From Solirubrobacterales bacterium (GTDB taxonomy: Bacteria; Actinomycetota; Thermoleophilia; Solirubrobacterales; Solirubrobacteraceae), in contig WQXW01000078.1 of NCBI GenBank assembly GCA_009781575.1, forward strand, positions 1 through 7,624: DNA of 7,624 nucleotides. Reading direction: 5' to 3'. Position numbers and translations under genes: made by a program. Shown here one piece after another: positions 1 to 6,500 of the stretch (within the stretch, counting starts at the first letter, position 1; the number at the start of each line of letters is the position of its first letter). The notes below the pieces were generated by a model that saw only the letters and a list, made by a program, of their open reading frames with translations, made no database searches and was not told the DNA's origin.

Positions 1-24
1 CGCCCGCGCCAGCGCCCGCGCCGG
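1..24. repeat. 12-bp tandem duplication in murD (Ala-Gly repeat)
   Basis: Two adjacent 12-bp units, 1-12 and 13-24, differ at one base (position 11 A, position 23 G). On the minus strand they encode an alternating Ala-Gly run that follows the first helix of MurD. The change is synonymous (third position of a Gly or Ala codon), consistent with a translated duplication. The array may continue beyond the window. Confidence 0.55.
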
Positions 25-139
25 CGCGACGAAGCGCGAGCGCGGCGGCGGCGCCCGAGCGCGCCAGGCCGACCACGAGGTAGGGACCCGCGGGCAGTGG
101 CGGGCGGCCGGGGGCGGTGAGCGCGCGCGCGCCGCTCAA
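1..139 (-). CDS. murD: UDP-N-acetylmuramoyl-L-alanine--D-glutamate ligase, N-terminal fragment (cut by left edge)
   Basis: MurD is the cytoplasmic ligase that adds D-glutamate to UDP-MurNAc-L-Ala, one step before MurE. Only about 46 codons are inside the window. Reading from a TTG at 139, the frame gives a short Pro/Ala-rich lead followed by PYLVVGLARSGAAAALALRR (about residues 19-38), which fits the opening beta strand and glycine-rich turn (GLxxSGxxAA) of MurD proteins. The TTG overlaps the mraY stop as TTGA (4-bp overlap), and no in-frame ATG or GTG lies just upstream or within the fragment before the conserved strand, so TTG is the best start. A CTG about 14 codons in is a weaker alternative. 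Right after the first helix the protein runs into Ala-Gly repeats, unusual for this position. Position directly after mraY is the standard place for murD. Identification rests on a short motif plus gene order. Confidence 0.8.
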   Translation of the reverse strand, partial: MSGARALTAPGRPPLPAGPYLVVGLARSGAAAALALRRAGAGAGAG

Positions 140-1110
140 CCGCCCACGCTCTGGCGGTAGAGCGTGAAGCCGATCGCCGCGCAGATCGAGGCCACGATCC
201 AGAAGCGCAGGATGATCTTGGTCTCCGACCATTCCTTCAGCTCGAAGTGGTGGTGGATGGGCGCCATCAGGAACACGCGCCGGCGGGTCATCTGAAAGTA
301 GATCACCTGGATCACCACCGACATCGCCTCCAGCACGAAGATGCCGCCCAGCAGGATCAGCAGGATCTCCGTCTTGGTCATCACCGCCATCGCCGCGATC
401 GCGCCGCCCAGCGCCAGCGAGCCGGTGTCGCCCATGAAGATCGTCGCCGGAAAGGCGTTGAACCAGAGGAAGCCGATGCACGCGCCCACCAGGATCCCCG
501 ACAGCATCGCCAGATCGCGATCGGAGCCGCCGGTGATGAAGGTGATGCCCACGTAGGCCAGCAGCACGATCGCCGCGCAGCCCGCCGCCAGCCCGTCGAG
601 GCCGTCGGTGAGGTTCACCCCGCTGGTGGTGCCGGCCACCACCAGGTAGATCAGCACCGGGTACAGCGGCCCCAGTTCGATCTGGTAGTCGACGAACCGC
701 AGGCGCAACGTGCTCTGCAGGTGCGCCTCGTGGCGCGCGATGTACCACAGGCCCAGCGAGATCGCGATCGTCACGATCAGCTTGGTGCGCGCGCGCAGGC
801 CCAGCGAGCGGCGCTTGGAGAGCTTGGTGTAGTCGTCCGCGAAGCCCAACAGCGCACAGGCGATCGCCACGCCGAACACGCCCATCGAGCGCCATTCCCA
901 GCTGGTGAGGATCAGGAACGGGACCGCGATCGCCAGCATCAGGATCACGCCGCCCATCGTGGGGGTGCCCGCCTTCTGGTGATGGCCCTCCGGCCCGTCC
1001 TCGCGTATGTGCTGGCCGAACTCGCGCACGCGCAGGAACTGGATGAACTTGGGGCTCAGGAAGATGCAGATCAGCAGCGCTCCGGTGCCGCCGATGAGGA
1101 TGCGCCCCAT
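136..1110 (-). CDS. mraY: Phospho-N-acetylmuramoyl-pentapeptide-transferase (lipid I synthase)
   Basis: MraY is the integral membrane enzyme that transfers phospho-MurNAc-pentapeptide from UDP to undecaprenyl phosphate, giving lipid I. The 324-residue product matches the size of Gram-positive MraY proteins. Visible family motifs are GTPTMGG (48-54), the Mg-binding aspartate pair in FADDYTK (90-96), NLTDGLDGLA (166-175), FMGDTGS (225-231) and PIHHHFE (284-290). Several hydrophobic stretches between them (about 4-20, 55-70, 76-90, 110-124, 148-161, 176-193, 200-215, 232-244, 248-270 and 300-317) fit the ten-helix topology. The ATG shares one base with the murE stop (TGATG), implying translational coupling. 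The stop overlaps the murD start by 4 bp. There is no clear Shine-Dalgarno sequence, so it probably depends on ribosomes finishing murE. All catalytic residues known for the family appear present. Confidence 0.97.
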   Translation of the reverse strand: MGRILIGGTGALLICIFLSPKFIQFLRVREFGQHIREDGPEGHHQKAGTPTMGGVILMLAIAVPFLILTSWEWRSMGVFGVAIACALLGFADDYTKLSKRRSLGLRARTKLIVTIAISLGLWYIARHEAHLQSTLRLRFVDYQIELGPLYPVLIYLVVAGTTSGVNLTDGLDGLAAGCAAIVLLAYVGITFITGGSDRDLAMLSGILVGACIGFLWFNAFPATIFMGDTGSLALGGAIAAMAVMTKTEILLILLGGIFVLEAMSVVIQVIYFQMTRRRVFLMAPIHHHFELKEWSETKIILRFWIVASICAAIGFTLYRQSVGG

Positions 1111-2591
1111 CAGCGCGCCCCGAGCAGCTCGCGCGCCACGGCCACATCGTCGAAGGGCACCTTCACGCCGCCGGCCAGCTCCTGGCCCTGCTCGTGGCCC
1201 TTGCCCGCAATCACCACCACGTCGCCGCGGTGCGCCAGCGACAGCGCCTGCTCGATCGCGGCGCGGCGATCGACCACGCGCTCCAACGGCAGCGCGCCCA
1301 CGGGGCGGCTCGCGCGCCGCGCACCCACGAGCACCTCCTCCACGATCCGCTCGGGGTCCTCCGAGCGGGGGTTGTCGGATGTGATCACCACCACCTCCGA
1401 CAGGCGCGCCGCGATCTCCCCCATCTGCGGCCGCTTGCCGCGATCGCGATCGCCGCCGGCGCCGAACACACACACCACGCGCCCGCCGTTCGGCGTGGCG
1501 CCGGCGAGCTCGCGCGCCGCGCGCAGCACGTTCTCGATCGAATCGGGAGTGTGCGCGTAGTCGACCACCACCGCGAAGCTCTGCCCCCGATCGACCGCCT
1601 CGAAGCGGCCCGGCACGCGCACACCCTCCTGGAGGGCCGCGAGGAGTGGGTCGAGGGGGTGGCCGAGCGCCTGCACCGCCGCCAGCGCCGCCAGCGCGTT
1701 GGCCACGTTGAAGCGCCCCGCCATCGGCAGGTGCACCGCGCGCTCCCCCTCCGGCGCGCGCAACCGAAAGCGGCAGCCGTCGAAGTCGCAGCGCACCTCG
1801 CCGGCGCTGTAGCCGGCCCGGGGGTCGCCATCGGCGCTGAAGGTGAGCGCGCCCGGCAGCTCCTCCGCGAGCCGCCGCCCGTGGGGGTCGTCGATGTTGA
1901 TCACACACCGTCCCGGCGCCGGTCCGCCGGTGAACAGCCGGCGCTTGGCCTGGAAGTACTCCTCCATGTCCACGTGGAAGTCGAGGTGATCCTGCGTGAG
2001 GTTGGTGAACACCGCCACCGCGAAGCGCACCGCGTCGGTGCGCCCCAGCGCCAGCGCGTGGGAGGAGACCTCCATCGCGCACGCGCGATCGCCCGCGTCG
2101 AGCATCGCGCGCAGGTCGCCCTGCAGGTCGGGCGCCTCGGGGGTGGTGCGCGCCACCGGTCGCTCGCGCCCGCCGATCACCGACTTGACCGTGCCCAGCA
2201 GGCCGCATCGCACCCCCACCGCCTCCAAGAGAGCGCGCACCAGGAACGCCGTGGTGGTCTTGCCGTTGGTGCCGGTGATGCCCACCACGTCGAGCGCGCG
2301 CGAAGGATCTCCGTAGAAGCGCGCCGCCACCGGCCCCATCGCGGCGCGCACCGAGCGCACCAGCACCTCCGGCACGCCGCTGTGCAGCGGGCGCTCCACG
2401 AGCAGCGCCGCCGCGCCGCCGCGCACCGCCTGCCCGGCGAAGTCGTGTCCGTCGCGCTCGAAGCCGGGCACGCAGAGGAAGAGCGCGCCCGGCGCCACCG
2501 CGCGGCTGTCGCAGCAGAGCGCGGTGATCTCGGCCGTCGGCAGCGGCGGCGCGGCGGCCAGCTCGCGCGGGATCAGCTCATCGAGCCTCAT
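1110..2591 (-). CDS. murE: UDP-N-acetylmuramoyl-L-alanyl-D-glutamate--2,6-diaminopimelate ligase
   Basis: MurE adds the third stem-peptide residue to UDP-MurNAc-L-Ala-D-Glu in the cytoplasm, using ATP. The 493-residue length is normal. Motifs in order: CDSR of the N-terminal uridine-binding domain (27-30), the ATP P-loop GTNGKTTT (107-114), EVSSHAL (174-180), NLTQDHLDFH (197-206), the lysine expected to be carbamylated (K216 in FQAKRRLF), DYAHTPDSIENVL (344-356), GAGGDRDRGKRP (377-388), DNPR (406-409) and GKGHE (463-467). DNPR is the established signature of enzymes that use meso-diaminopimelate rather than L-lysine, so this organism should have DAP-type peptidoglycan. The ATG lies 12 bp after the ftsI stop with no recognisable Shine-Dalgarno sequence. 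The stop overlaps the mraY ATG. No murF follows, unlike the E. coli order. Confidence 0.97.
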   Translation of the reverse strand: MRLDELIPRELAAAPPLPTAEITALCCDSRAVAPGALFLCVPGFERDGHDFAGQAVRGGAAALLVERPLHSGVPEVLVRSVRAAMGPVAARFYGDPSRALDVVGITGTNGKTTTAFLVRALLEAVGVRCGLLGTVKSVIGGRERPVARTTPEAPDLQGDLRAMLDAGDRACAMEVSSHALALGRTDAVRFAVAVFTNLTQDHLDFHVDMEEYFQAKRRLFTGGPAPGRCVINIDDPHGRRLAEELPGALTFSADGDPRAGYSAGEVRCDFDGCRFRLRAPEGERAVHLPMAGRFNVANALAALAAVQALGHPLDPLLAALQEGVRVPGRFEAVDRGQSFAVVVDYAHTPDSIENVLRAARELAGATPNGGRVVCVFGAGGDRDRGKRPQMGEIAARLSEVVVITSDNPRSEDPERIVEEVLVGARRASRPVGALPLERVVDRRAAIEQALSLAHRGDVVVIAGKGHEQGQELAGGVKVPFDDVAVARELLGAR

Positions 2592-2603
2592 CGACGGGTG
2601 AGT

Positions 2604-4268
2604 CTAGTTTTCGGGCGCCACGCCCTCATAGGGCAGGGCGAAGCTCATGATCTGTCCGAACGCCGGCGCCGCGACCGTGCCGCCGTAGATCGAGCCCGAC
2701 TGCGGTTCGTCGACCACCACCGCGCACAGCAGGCGCGGATCGGATGCCGGCGCGAAGCCCACGAAGGACGCCACGTAGGCGCTGTTCGAGTATTCGCCGG
2801 TGGCGGGGTCCACCTTGTTGGCGGTGCCCGTCTTGCCCGCCAGCTGATAGCCGGGGATCGACACCTCGCTCGCGGTGCCCCCGGGCGCGAGCACGCCGCG
2901 CATCATTTCGCGCAGCTCCGCCGCGGTGGTCGCGGAGATCACCCGCCGGCCCGCCGCGTGGCGCCGGCGGCGCCCGTCGACCGAGCGCACCACGTAGGGC
3001 GCGCGCAGGATGCCCCCGTTGGCGATCGCCGCGTACGCGGTGGCCATCTGGATCGGCGTCACCGACTCGCCCTGGCCGATCGGCAGGTTGCCCATCGAGG
3101 AGCCCGACCACCGGGCCAACGGCGGCACCAGCCCGACCTCTTCACCCGGCAGGCCGCTGCCGGTGGGCGCGCCGAAGCCGTAACGCTGCATCCAGCGGTC
3201 GAACAGCGGCGCCCCCTCGCGCAGCCCAATCTCAATCGTGCCCACGTTGCTCGAGCGCGCGAGGATCTGGGAGGCGCTCAGCGTCTCTTCGGGGTGTTCG
3301 GAGTCGTCGTGGATCGTGCGATCGGCCACCTGGATCTGGTCGGGCACGTTCAGCGTGCTCCCCGGCGTGATCAACCCTTCCTGGAGCGCCGCCGAGAAGG
3401 TGACCGCCTTGAAGGTGGAGCCCGGTTCGTAGTCGAAGCTCACCGCACGGTTCTCCAGGCCTTCCGGCGAGGAGCCCGCGAGATCGTTGGGATCCGCCGC
3501 CGGCCAGTTGGCCATCGCCAGAATCGCGCCGCTGCGCGGGTCCATCACGATCGCCGTGGAGTCCTGTGGATGGAACACCCTGCCGACCGCGGCCAGCACC
3601 TGTTCGGCGCGCTGCTGGATGTTGGCGTCCAGCGTCAGCGACACCGACGCGCCCGGCACCTCCCGGTGGATGTCGGTGATCGACACGGGCTGGCCGAGCG
3701 CGTCGCTCACGATCCGCCGCTCGCCCGCGTGTCCTCCCAGGGCGGAGCCCAGCGAGTATTCAAGGCCCCCCAGCCCCGCGCCTTCGGTGCCGAGGGCGCC
3801 GATCACCTGCGCCGCCAGCGTGCCCTGGGGGTACACGCGATGCATCACCGGCGTGCCTTCCACGCCCGCCAGTTTGGCCGCCATCACGCGGCGCGCCAGC
3901 GCGGACGGCACCGCGCGCGCCAGGTACACAAAGCCCGTGCGCTCGCTCAGGCGCGCCGCCAGCTGTGCCTGCGGGCGCCCCAGCAGGTGCGCCAGCACCG
4001 CCGCCGCGTGCGCCGGGTCTCCCACCAGATAGGGAGTCGCGGAGATGTCCTCCGCCGGTTCCGACACCGCCAGGTCCACGCCGTTGCGATCGGTGATCGT
4101 GCCCCGCGGCGCGGGGATCGTCTCGACGATCACCTGCTGGTTCTGCGCGTCCCGCCGCAGCGCGCCACTGTGGATCGTGGCCAGATACAGCGTGCGCAGC
4201 GCCCCGATCAGGAGCAGCGCCGCCGCGATCCCCAGGAGCGCCGGCGTGCGGCGCTGGACGCTCGCCAT
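2604..4268 (-). CDS. ftsI: Class B penicillin-binding protein, septal transpeptidase (FtsI/PBP3 type)
   Basis: This bitopic membrane enzyme cross-links septal peptidoglycan outside the membrane and is a beta-lactam target. The 554-residue protein has a very short cytoplasmic start, one membrane segment (about 9-31), the class B dimerisation-domain motif RGTITDRNG (55-63) and a C-terminal transpeptidase domain from about 230. The three catalytic motifs are intact: S284-TFK (serine nucleophile and lysine), SSN (339-341) and KTGT (479-482). No PASTA domains follow the transpeptidase; the protein ends about 70 residues after KTGT. The ATG lies 4 bp after the ftsL stop, preceded by a G-rich stretch (GAGGGG directly against the start and another G run about 10 bp upstream) rather than a well-spaced Shine-Dalgarno sequence. 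Position between ftsL and murE marks it as the divisome enzyme rather than an elongation PBP2. Confidence 0.95.
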   Translation of the reverse strand: MASVQRRTPALLGIAAALLLIGALRTLYLATIHSGALRRDAQNQQVIVETIPAPRGTITDRNGVDLAVSEPAEDISATPYLVGDPAHAAAVLAHLLGRPQAQLAARLSERTGFVYLARAVPSALARRVMAAKLAGVEGTPVMHRVYPQGTLAAQVIGALGTEGAGLGGLEYSLGSALGGHAGERRIVSDALGQPVSITDIHREVPGASVSLTLDANIQQRAEQVLAAVGRVFHPQDSTAIVMDPRSGAILAMANWPAADPNDLAGSSPEGLENRAVSFDYEPGSTFKAVTFSAALQEGLITPGSTLNVPDQIQVADRTIHDDSEHPEETLSASQILARSSNVGTIEIGLREGAPLFDRWMQRYGFGAPTGSGLPGEEVGLVPPLARWSGSSMGNLPIGQGESVTPIQMATAYAAIANGGILRAPYVVRSVDGRRRRHAAGRRVISATTAAELREMMRGVLAPGGTASEVSIPGYQLAGKTGTANKVDPATGEYSNSAYVASFVGFAPASDPRLLCAVVVDEPQSGSIYGGTVAAPAFGQIMSFALPYEGVAPEN

Positions 4269-4272
4269 CCCC

Positions 4273-5331
4273 TCAGCCCCCGCTCACCGCCTGGGTCCCC
4301 CCGCCCGCGCCGGCCGCCGGTGGAGGCACGCTCGCGCCGCCACCCGCCGTGCCCGTACCACCCGGCGGCGGGGCGCTCGCAGCCGTGGGGGCGCTCGCGG
4401 GCGGCGCTTCGCCCGTGGGCGGCGCTTCGCCCGTGCCGCCCTGCGCGCTGGGCGATGGCGAGGTCGCGGCGGGCGGAGCCGCTTCGGTCCTCGTCGTTGT
4501 CGTCGTCGGTTCCGGGGAGGAGGCGGTGGACGGCGTTTCGGCCGGGGCGGTCGAGGAGGCCGCTTCGGTCGTCGTCGATCCGGCGGAGGACGGCGCCGGC
4601 GCGGTGGCGCTCGCGGGTTGCGCTTCGCCCGACGCCGTGGACGCCGCGCCGGCGAGCGCGGCGGGGCCGGCGGCCAGCGAGAGCGAGGGCCGCTCGCTCC
4701 TCAGCGCTTCCGCCGCGCGCGCGAGCGCGCCGGAGCTGAAGCGGCGAAAGTGGAGGTTCGTCGGGGGGATCGAGACCATGCCCAGGCGGGCGGCGCGCGC
4801 TTCGATGCTTTCCCAGGACGCCGCACCGGAGTCCTCGATGGCCAGCGCGGCGTTTTCGCGCTGCAGCAGGGTCTCGTGCTTCAGCGCGTGGCCGATGCCG
4901 GTCTCGAGCTTCAGCACCCACAGCTGCATCGTGACGATGCCGATCAGCGCGAACGCCACGATCGCGATCCAGGCGCGCCCCTGGGCGAGCCGGCCGACGA
5001 CGCGGCCGAGCGCGCGGCCCACCGCGGCCGGCGCCACGGCCGCCGGCGCTGCGGGTCGCCGTCTCGCAGGGGCGGGCGCGGGCGCGGGCGGCGGCGGCGC
5101 GGGCGCCGCGCGTGGCGCGCTGCCCGGGGGCGTGCGCGGGACGGTGCGCGGGACGGGCGCGGCGGTGCGCGGTGCAGGCGCGGGTGCGGCGATGGTCCCG
5201 ATGGTCCCACCGCCGACGGCGGAGGCCGCGAGGTCCTGTGGCGGGCGCGGGCGGGGGCGCGCGCGGCCCGATGTGCGCCGCGGCGGCCGCGCGCGGCGAG
5301 CGGGCGCGGCCGTGGCGGGCGGCGGGGTCAC
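4273..5331 (-). CDS. ftsL: FtsL-like cell division protein with long low-complexity tails
   Basis: FtsL proteins are small bitopic divisome subunits that pair with FtsB/DivIC and activate FtsW-FtsI. The core here is one membrane segment (WIAIVAFALIGIVTMQLWVL, 121-140), a heptad-like helix (about 141-170, with LLQREN) and the ARAARLGMVSIPP end motif (178-190), typical of FtsL/DivIC domains. Location between rsmH and ftsI fits FtsL. What is unusual is size: 352 residues against roughly 90-130 for the family. The cytoplasmic N-terminus (1-120) is Pro/Ala/Arg-rich, and the external C-terminus (about 197-352) is almost entirely Ala, Ser, Thr, Pro, Gly and some Glu, including a run of five threonines (276-280). 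The GTG start overlaps the rsmH stop as GTGA, and I found no better start before the membrane segment. Three short tandem duplications lie in the tails. The assignment rests on topology, end motif and context rather than strong sequence identity. Confidence 0.85.
   Translation of the reverse strand: MTPPPATAAPARRARPPRRTSGRARPRPRPPQDLAASAVGGGTIGTIAAPAPAPRTAAPVPRTVPRTPPGSAPRAAPAPPPPAPAPAPARRRPAAPAAVAPAAVGRALGRVVGRLAQGRAWIAIVAFALIGIVTMQLWVLKLETGIGHALKHETLLQRENAALAIEDSGAASWESIEARAARLGMVSIPPTNLHFRRFSSGALARAAEALRSERPSLSLAAGPAALAGAASTASGEAQPASATAPAPSSAGSTTTEAASSTAPAETPSTASSPEPTTTTTRTEAAPPAATSPSPSAQGGTGEAPPTGEAPPASAPTAASAPPPGGTGTAGGGASVPPPAAGAGGGTQAVSGG
4400..4435. repeat. 18-bp perfect tandem duplication in ftsL
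   Basis: Two identical 18-bp units (4400-4417 and 4418-4435). On the minus strand they encode two copies of a six-residue unit (TGEAPP in register) in the external Ser/Thr/Pro/Ala tail of FtsL, about residues 299-311. The period is a multiple of three, so the frame is kept. Confidence 0.85.
5132..5155. repeat. 12-bp perfect tandem duplication in ftsL
   Basis: Units 5132-5143 and 5144-5155 are identical. They encode VPRT twice (about residues 60-67) in the cytoplasmic Pro/Ala-rich part of FtsL. Degenerate copies of the same GTGCGCGG core continue just to the right. Confidence 0.8.
5191..5208. repeat. 9-bp perfect tandem duplication in ftsL
   Basis: Units 5191-5199 and 5200-5208 (GATGGTCCC) are identical and encode the repeated Gly-Thr-Ile of GTIGTI (about residues 42-47) in the N-terminal tail of FtsL. 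Confidence 0.75.
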
Positions 5332-6500
5332 GCGGCGCGCTCCCCCTGGAGGTGGCCGGCGGAGTCGGGCAGCTTGGCCGCGGCGCGCAGCCGCGCGGAG
5401 GCGGCGCGTGGGTTGCGCTCGATCTCGGCCGCGGAGGGCCGCAGCGCGCGACGGGTGAGCAGCGTGGCCTCGGGCGTGTGTCCACACACGCACACCGGCA
5501 GCTCCGGCGGGCAGATGCAGCCGCGCGCGCGTCCCGCGAGGAAGCGCTTCACGCGCCGATCCTCGAGCGAGTGGAAGGAGATCGCGGCGAGCCGGCCGCC
5601 GGCGCGCAGCAGCGCCCACGCCCGCGGCAGCGCCAGCTCGAGCTGGTCGAGCTCGTCGTTGACCGCGATGCGCAGCGCCTGGAAGGTGCGCTTCGCCGGG
5701 TGCCCGCCGCCGAAGCGCGCGGGCGCGGGGATCGCGCCGTTGATCACCTCCACCAGCTGCAGCGTGGTCTCGATCGGGGTGTTCGCGCGGGCGCGCACGA
5801 TCGCGCGGGCGATCGCGCCCGCGTGGCGCTCCTCCCCCAGCTCGCGGAGCGCGCGCGCGAGGCGCCGCTCCTCCCACTCGGCCACGATCTCGCGCGCGCT
5901 CAGCTCCTGGCGGGGATCCATGCGCATGTCCAGCGGCGCGTCGTAGGAGTAGGAGAAGCCGCGCACGCGTGTGTCCACCTGCATCGAGGACATGCCGAGG
6001 TCGAAATAGATCATGTCCGGCCGCACGCGCTCCTCGGCGAGCAGCGCCAGCGCCTCCGCGTAGCTGCCTCGGATGAAACGCGCCCGGCACGGCAGCTCGG
6101 CGGCCAGCTCCTCGAAGCGCCGCTCGGCGAGGGGATCGCGGTCGACCGCGATCAGCGTGCCCGCCGGCCCGAGCCGCGCGGCCAGCAGGCGCGCGTGGCC
6201 GCCGCCCCCGAAGGTGCAGTCCACCGCCGTCTGGCCGGGGCGCGGCGCGAGCAGCTCGATCAACTCGCCCGCCAGCACCGCCACGTGGCCCCCGTCGCCC
6301 GCGGAGTCCGCTGGGCGCGCATCGGCAGGCGCCGCACCGTCGCCACCGCGCGGTGTGCTCCCACCGCGTGGTGTGCTCCCGGCGCGCCCTGCGGCCCCGC
6401 CGCGCCCGGCGCGCCCGGCGCGCCCGGCGCGCCCGGCGCGGGCCGCGCGCCCCCGTGCGGTGCGCCTGCTGTCGATCATGTCAAGCAGGATGGTCGACAT
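5328..6500 (-). CDS. rsmH: 16S rRNA (cytosine(1402)-N(4))-methyltransferase with Arg/Gly-rich N-terminal extension
   Basis: RsmH (MraW) uses S-adenosylmethionine to methylate N4 of C1402 in the 16S rRNA decoding centre. The family core runs from H72 to about residue 385. Motifs are GHVAVLAGEL (71-80), the SAM-binding loop DCTFGGGGHA (94-103), AVDRDP (118-123), DLGMSS (167-172), YSYDAPLDMRMD (184-195), HPAKRTFQALRIAVNDEL (267-284) and ISFHSLEDRRVKRF (307-320). A C-x-C...C-x-C cluster follows (C328, C330, C337, C339), as seen in many RsmH proteins. Residues 1-71 are extra: an Ala-Gly-Arg repeat, then a doubled GSTPRG. From codon 9 to H72 there is no ATG, GTG, TTG or CTG, so the extension cannot be removed by picking a later start without losing the conserved H72. 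The start at 6500 has GGAG 10 bp upstream and overlaps mraZ by 20 bp. An ATG at 6479, one base after the mraZ stop, is the alternative and gives 383 residues. Confidence 0.95.
   Translation of the reverse strand: MSTILLDMIDSRRTARGRAARAGRAGRAGRAGRGGAAGRAGSTPRGGSTPRGGDGAAPADARPADSAGDGGHVAVLAGELIELLAPRPGQTAVDCTFGGGGHARLLAARLGPAGTLIAVDRDPLAERRFEELAAELPCRARFIRGSYAEALALLAEERVRPDMIYFDLGMSSMQVDTRVRGFSYSYDAPLDMRMDPRQELSAREIVAEWEERRLARALRELGEERHAGAIARAIVRARANTPIETTLQLVEVINGAIPAPARFGGGHPAKRTFQALRIAVNDELDQLELALPRAWALLRAGGRLAAISFHSLEDRRVKRFLAGRARGCICPPELPVCVCGHTPEATLLTRRALRPSAAEIERNPRAASARLRAAAKLPDSAGHLQGERAA
6343..6378. repeat. 18-bp tandem duplication in the rsmH extension
   Basis: Units 6343-6360 and 6361-6378 match at 17 of 18 positions (6351 C against 6369 T). 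On the minus strand they encode GSTPRG twice (about residues 41-52 of RsmH). The single difference falls in the third base of a proline codon (CCG/CCA) and is silent, as expected if the extension is translated. Confidence 0.85.
6401..6440. repeat. 9-bp tandem array (four copies plus a partial) in the rsmH extension
   Basis: CGCGCCCGG is repeated perfectly at 6401-6409, 6410-6418, 6419-6427 and 6428-6436, followed by CGCG. Read on the minus strand it encodes an Ala-Gly-Arg tripeptide array (about residues 20-33 of RsmH). The array creates three copies of the palindromic octamer GGCGCGCC, and a fourth lies at 6381-6388. Copy number is likely to vary between strains, and each copy keeps the frame. 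Confidence 0.88.

Noticed and set aside
1110..2208. A continuous minus-strand frame joining upstream sequence to mraY as a 690-residue protein
   Set aside because: The extra N-terminal part is an out-of-frame reading of murE. MraY starts at 1110 with the conserved family N-terminus and usual length.
1194..4739. A plus-strand open frame of 1181 codons antisense to murE, ftsI and ftsL
   Set aside because: It is rich in Arg, His, Ala and Gly, shows no domain or motif, and runs opposite genes with intact catalytic motifs. In DNA of this GC content stop codons are rare, so long antisense frames are expected.
4273..6090. A longer minus-strand frame that would make FtsL a 605-residue protein reaching into rsmH
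   Set aside because: The part upstream of 5331 overlaps the conserved RsmH coding sequence in another frame and has the composition of a shadow. The GTG at 5331 forms a classic GTGA overlap with the rsmH stop.
6343..6440. Short repeats as a CRISPR array or recombination site
   Set aside because: Units are directly adjacent without spacers, 9 or 18 bp long, and in frame inside rsmH.
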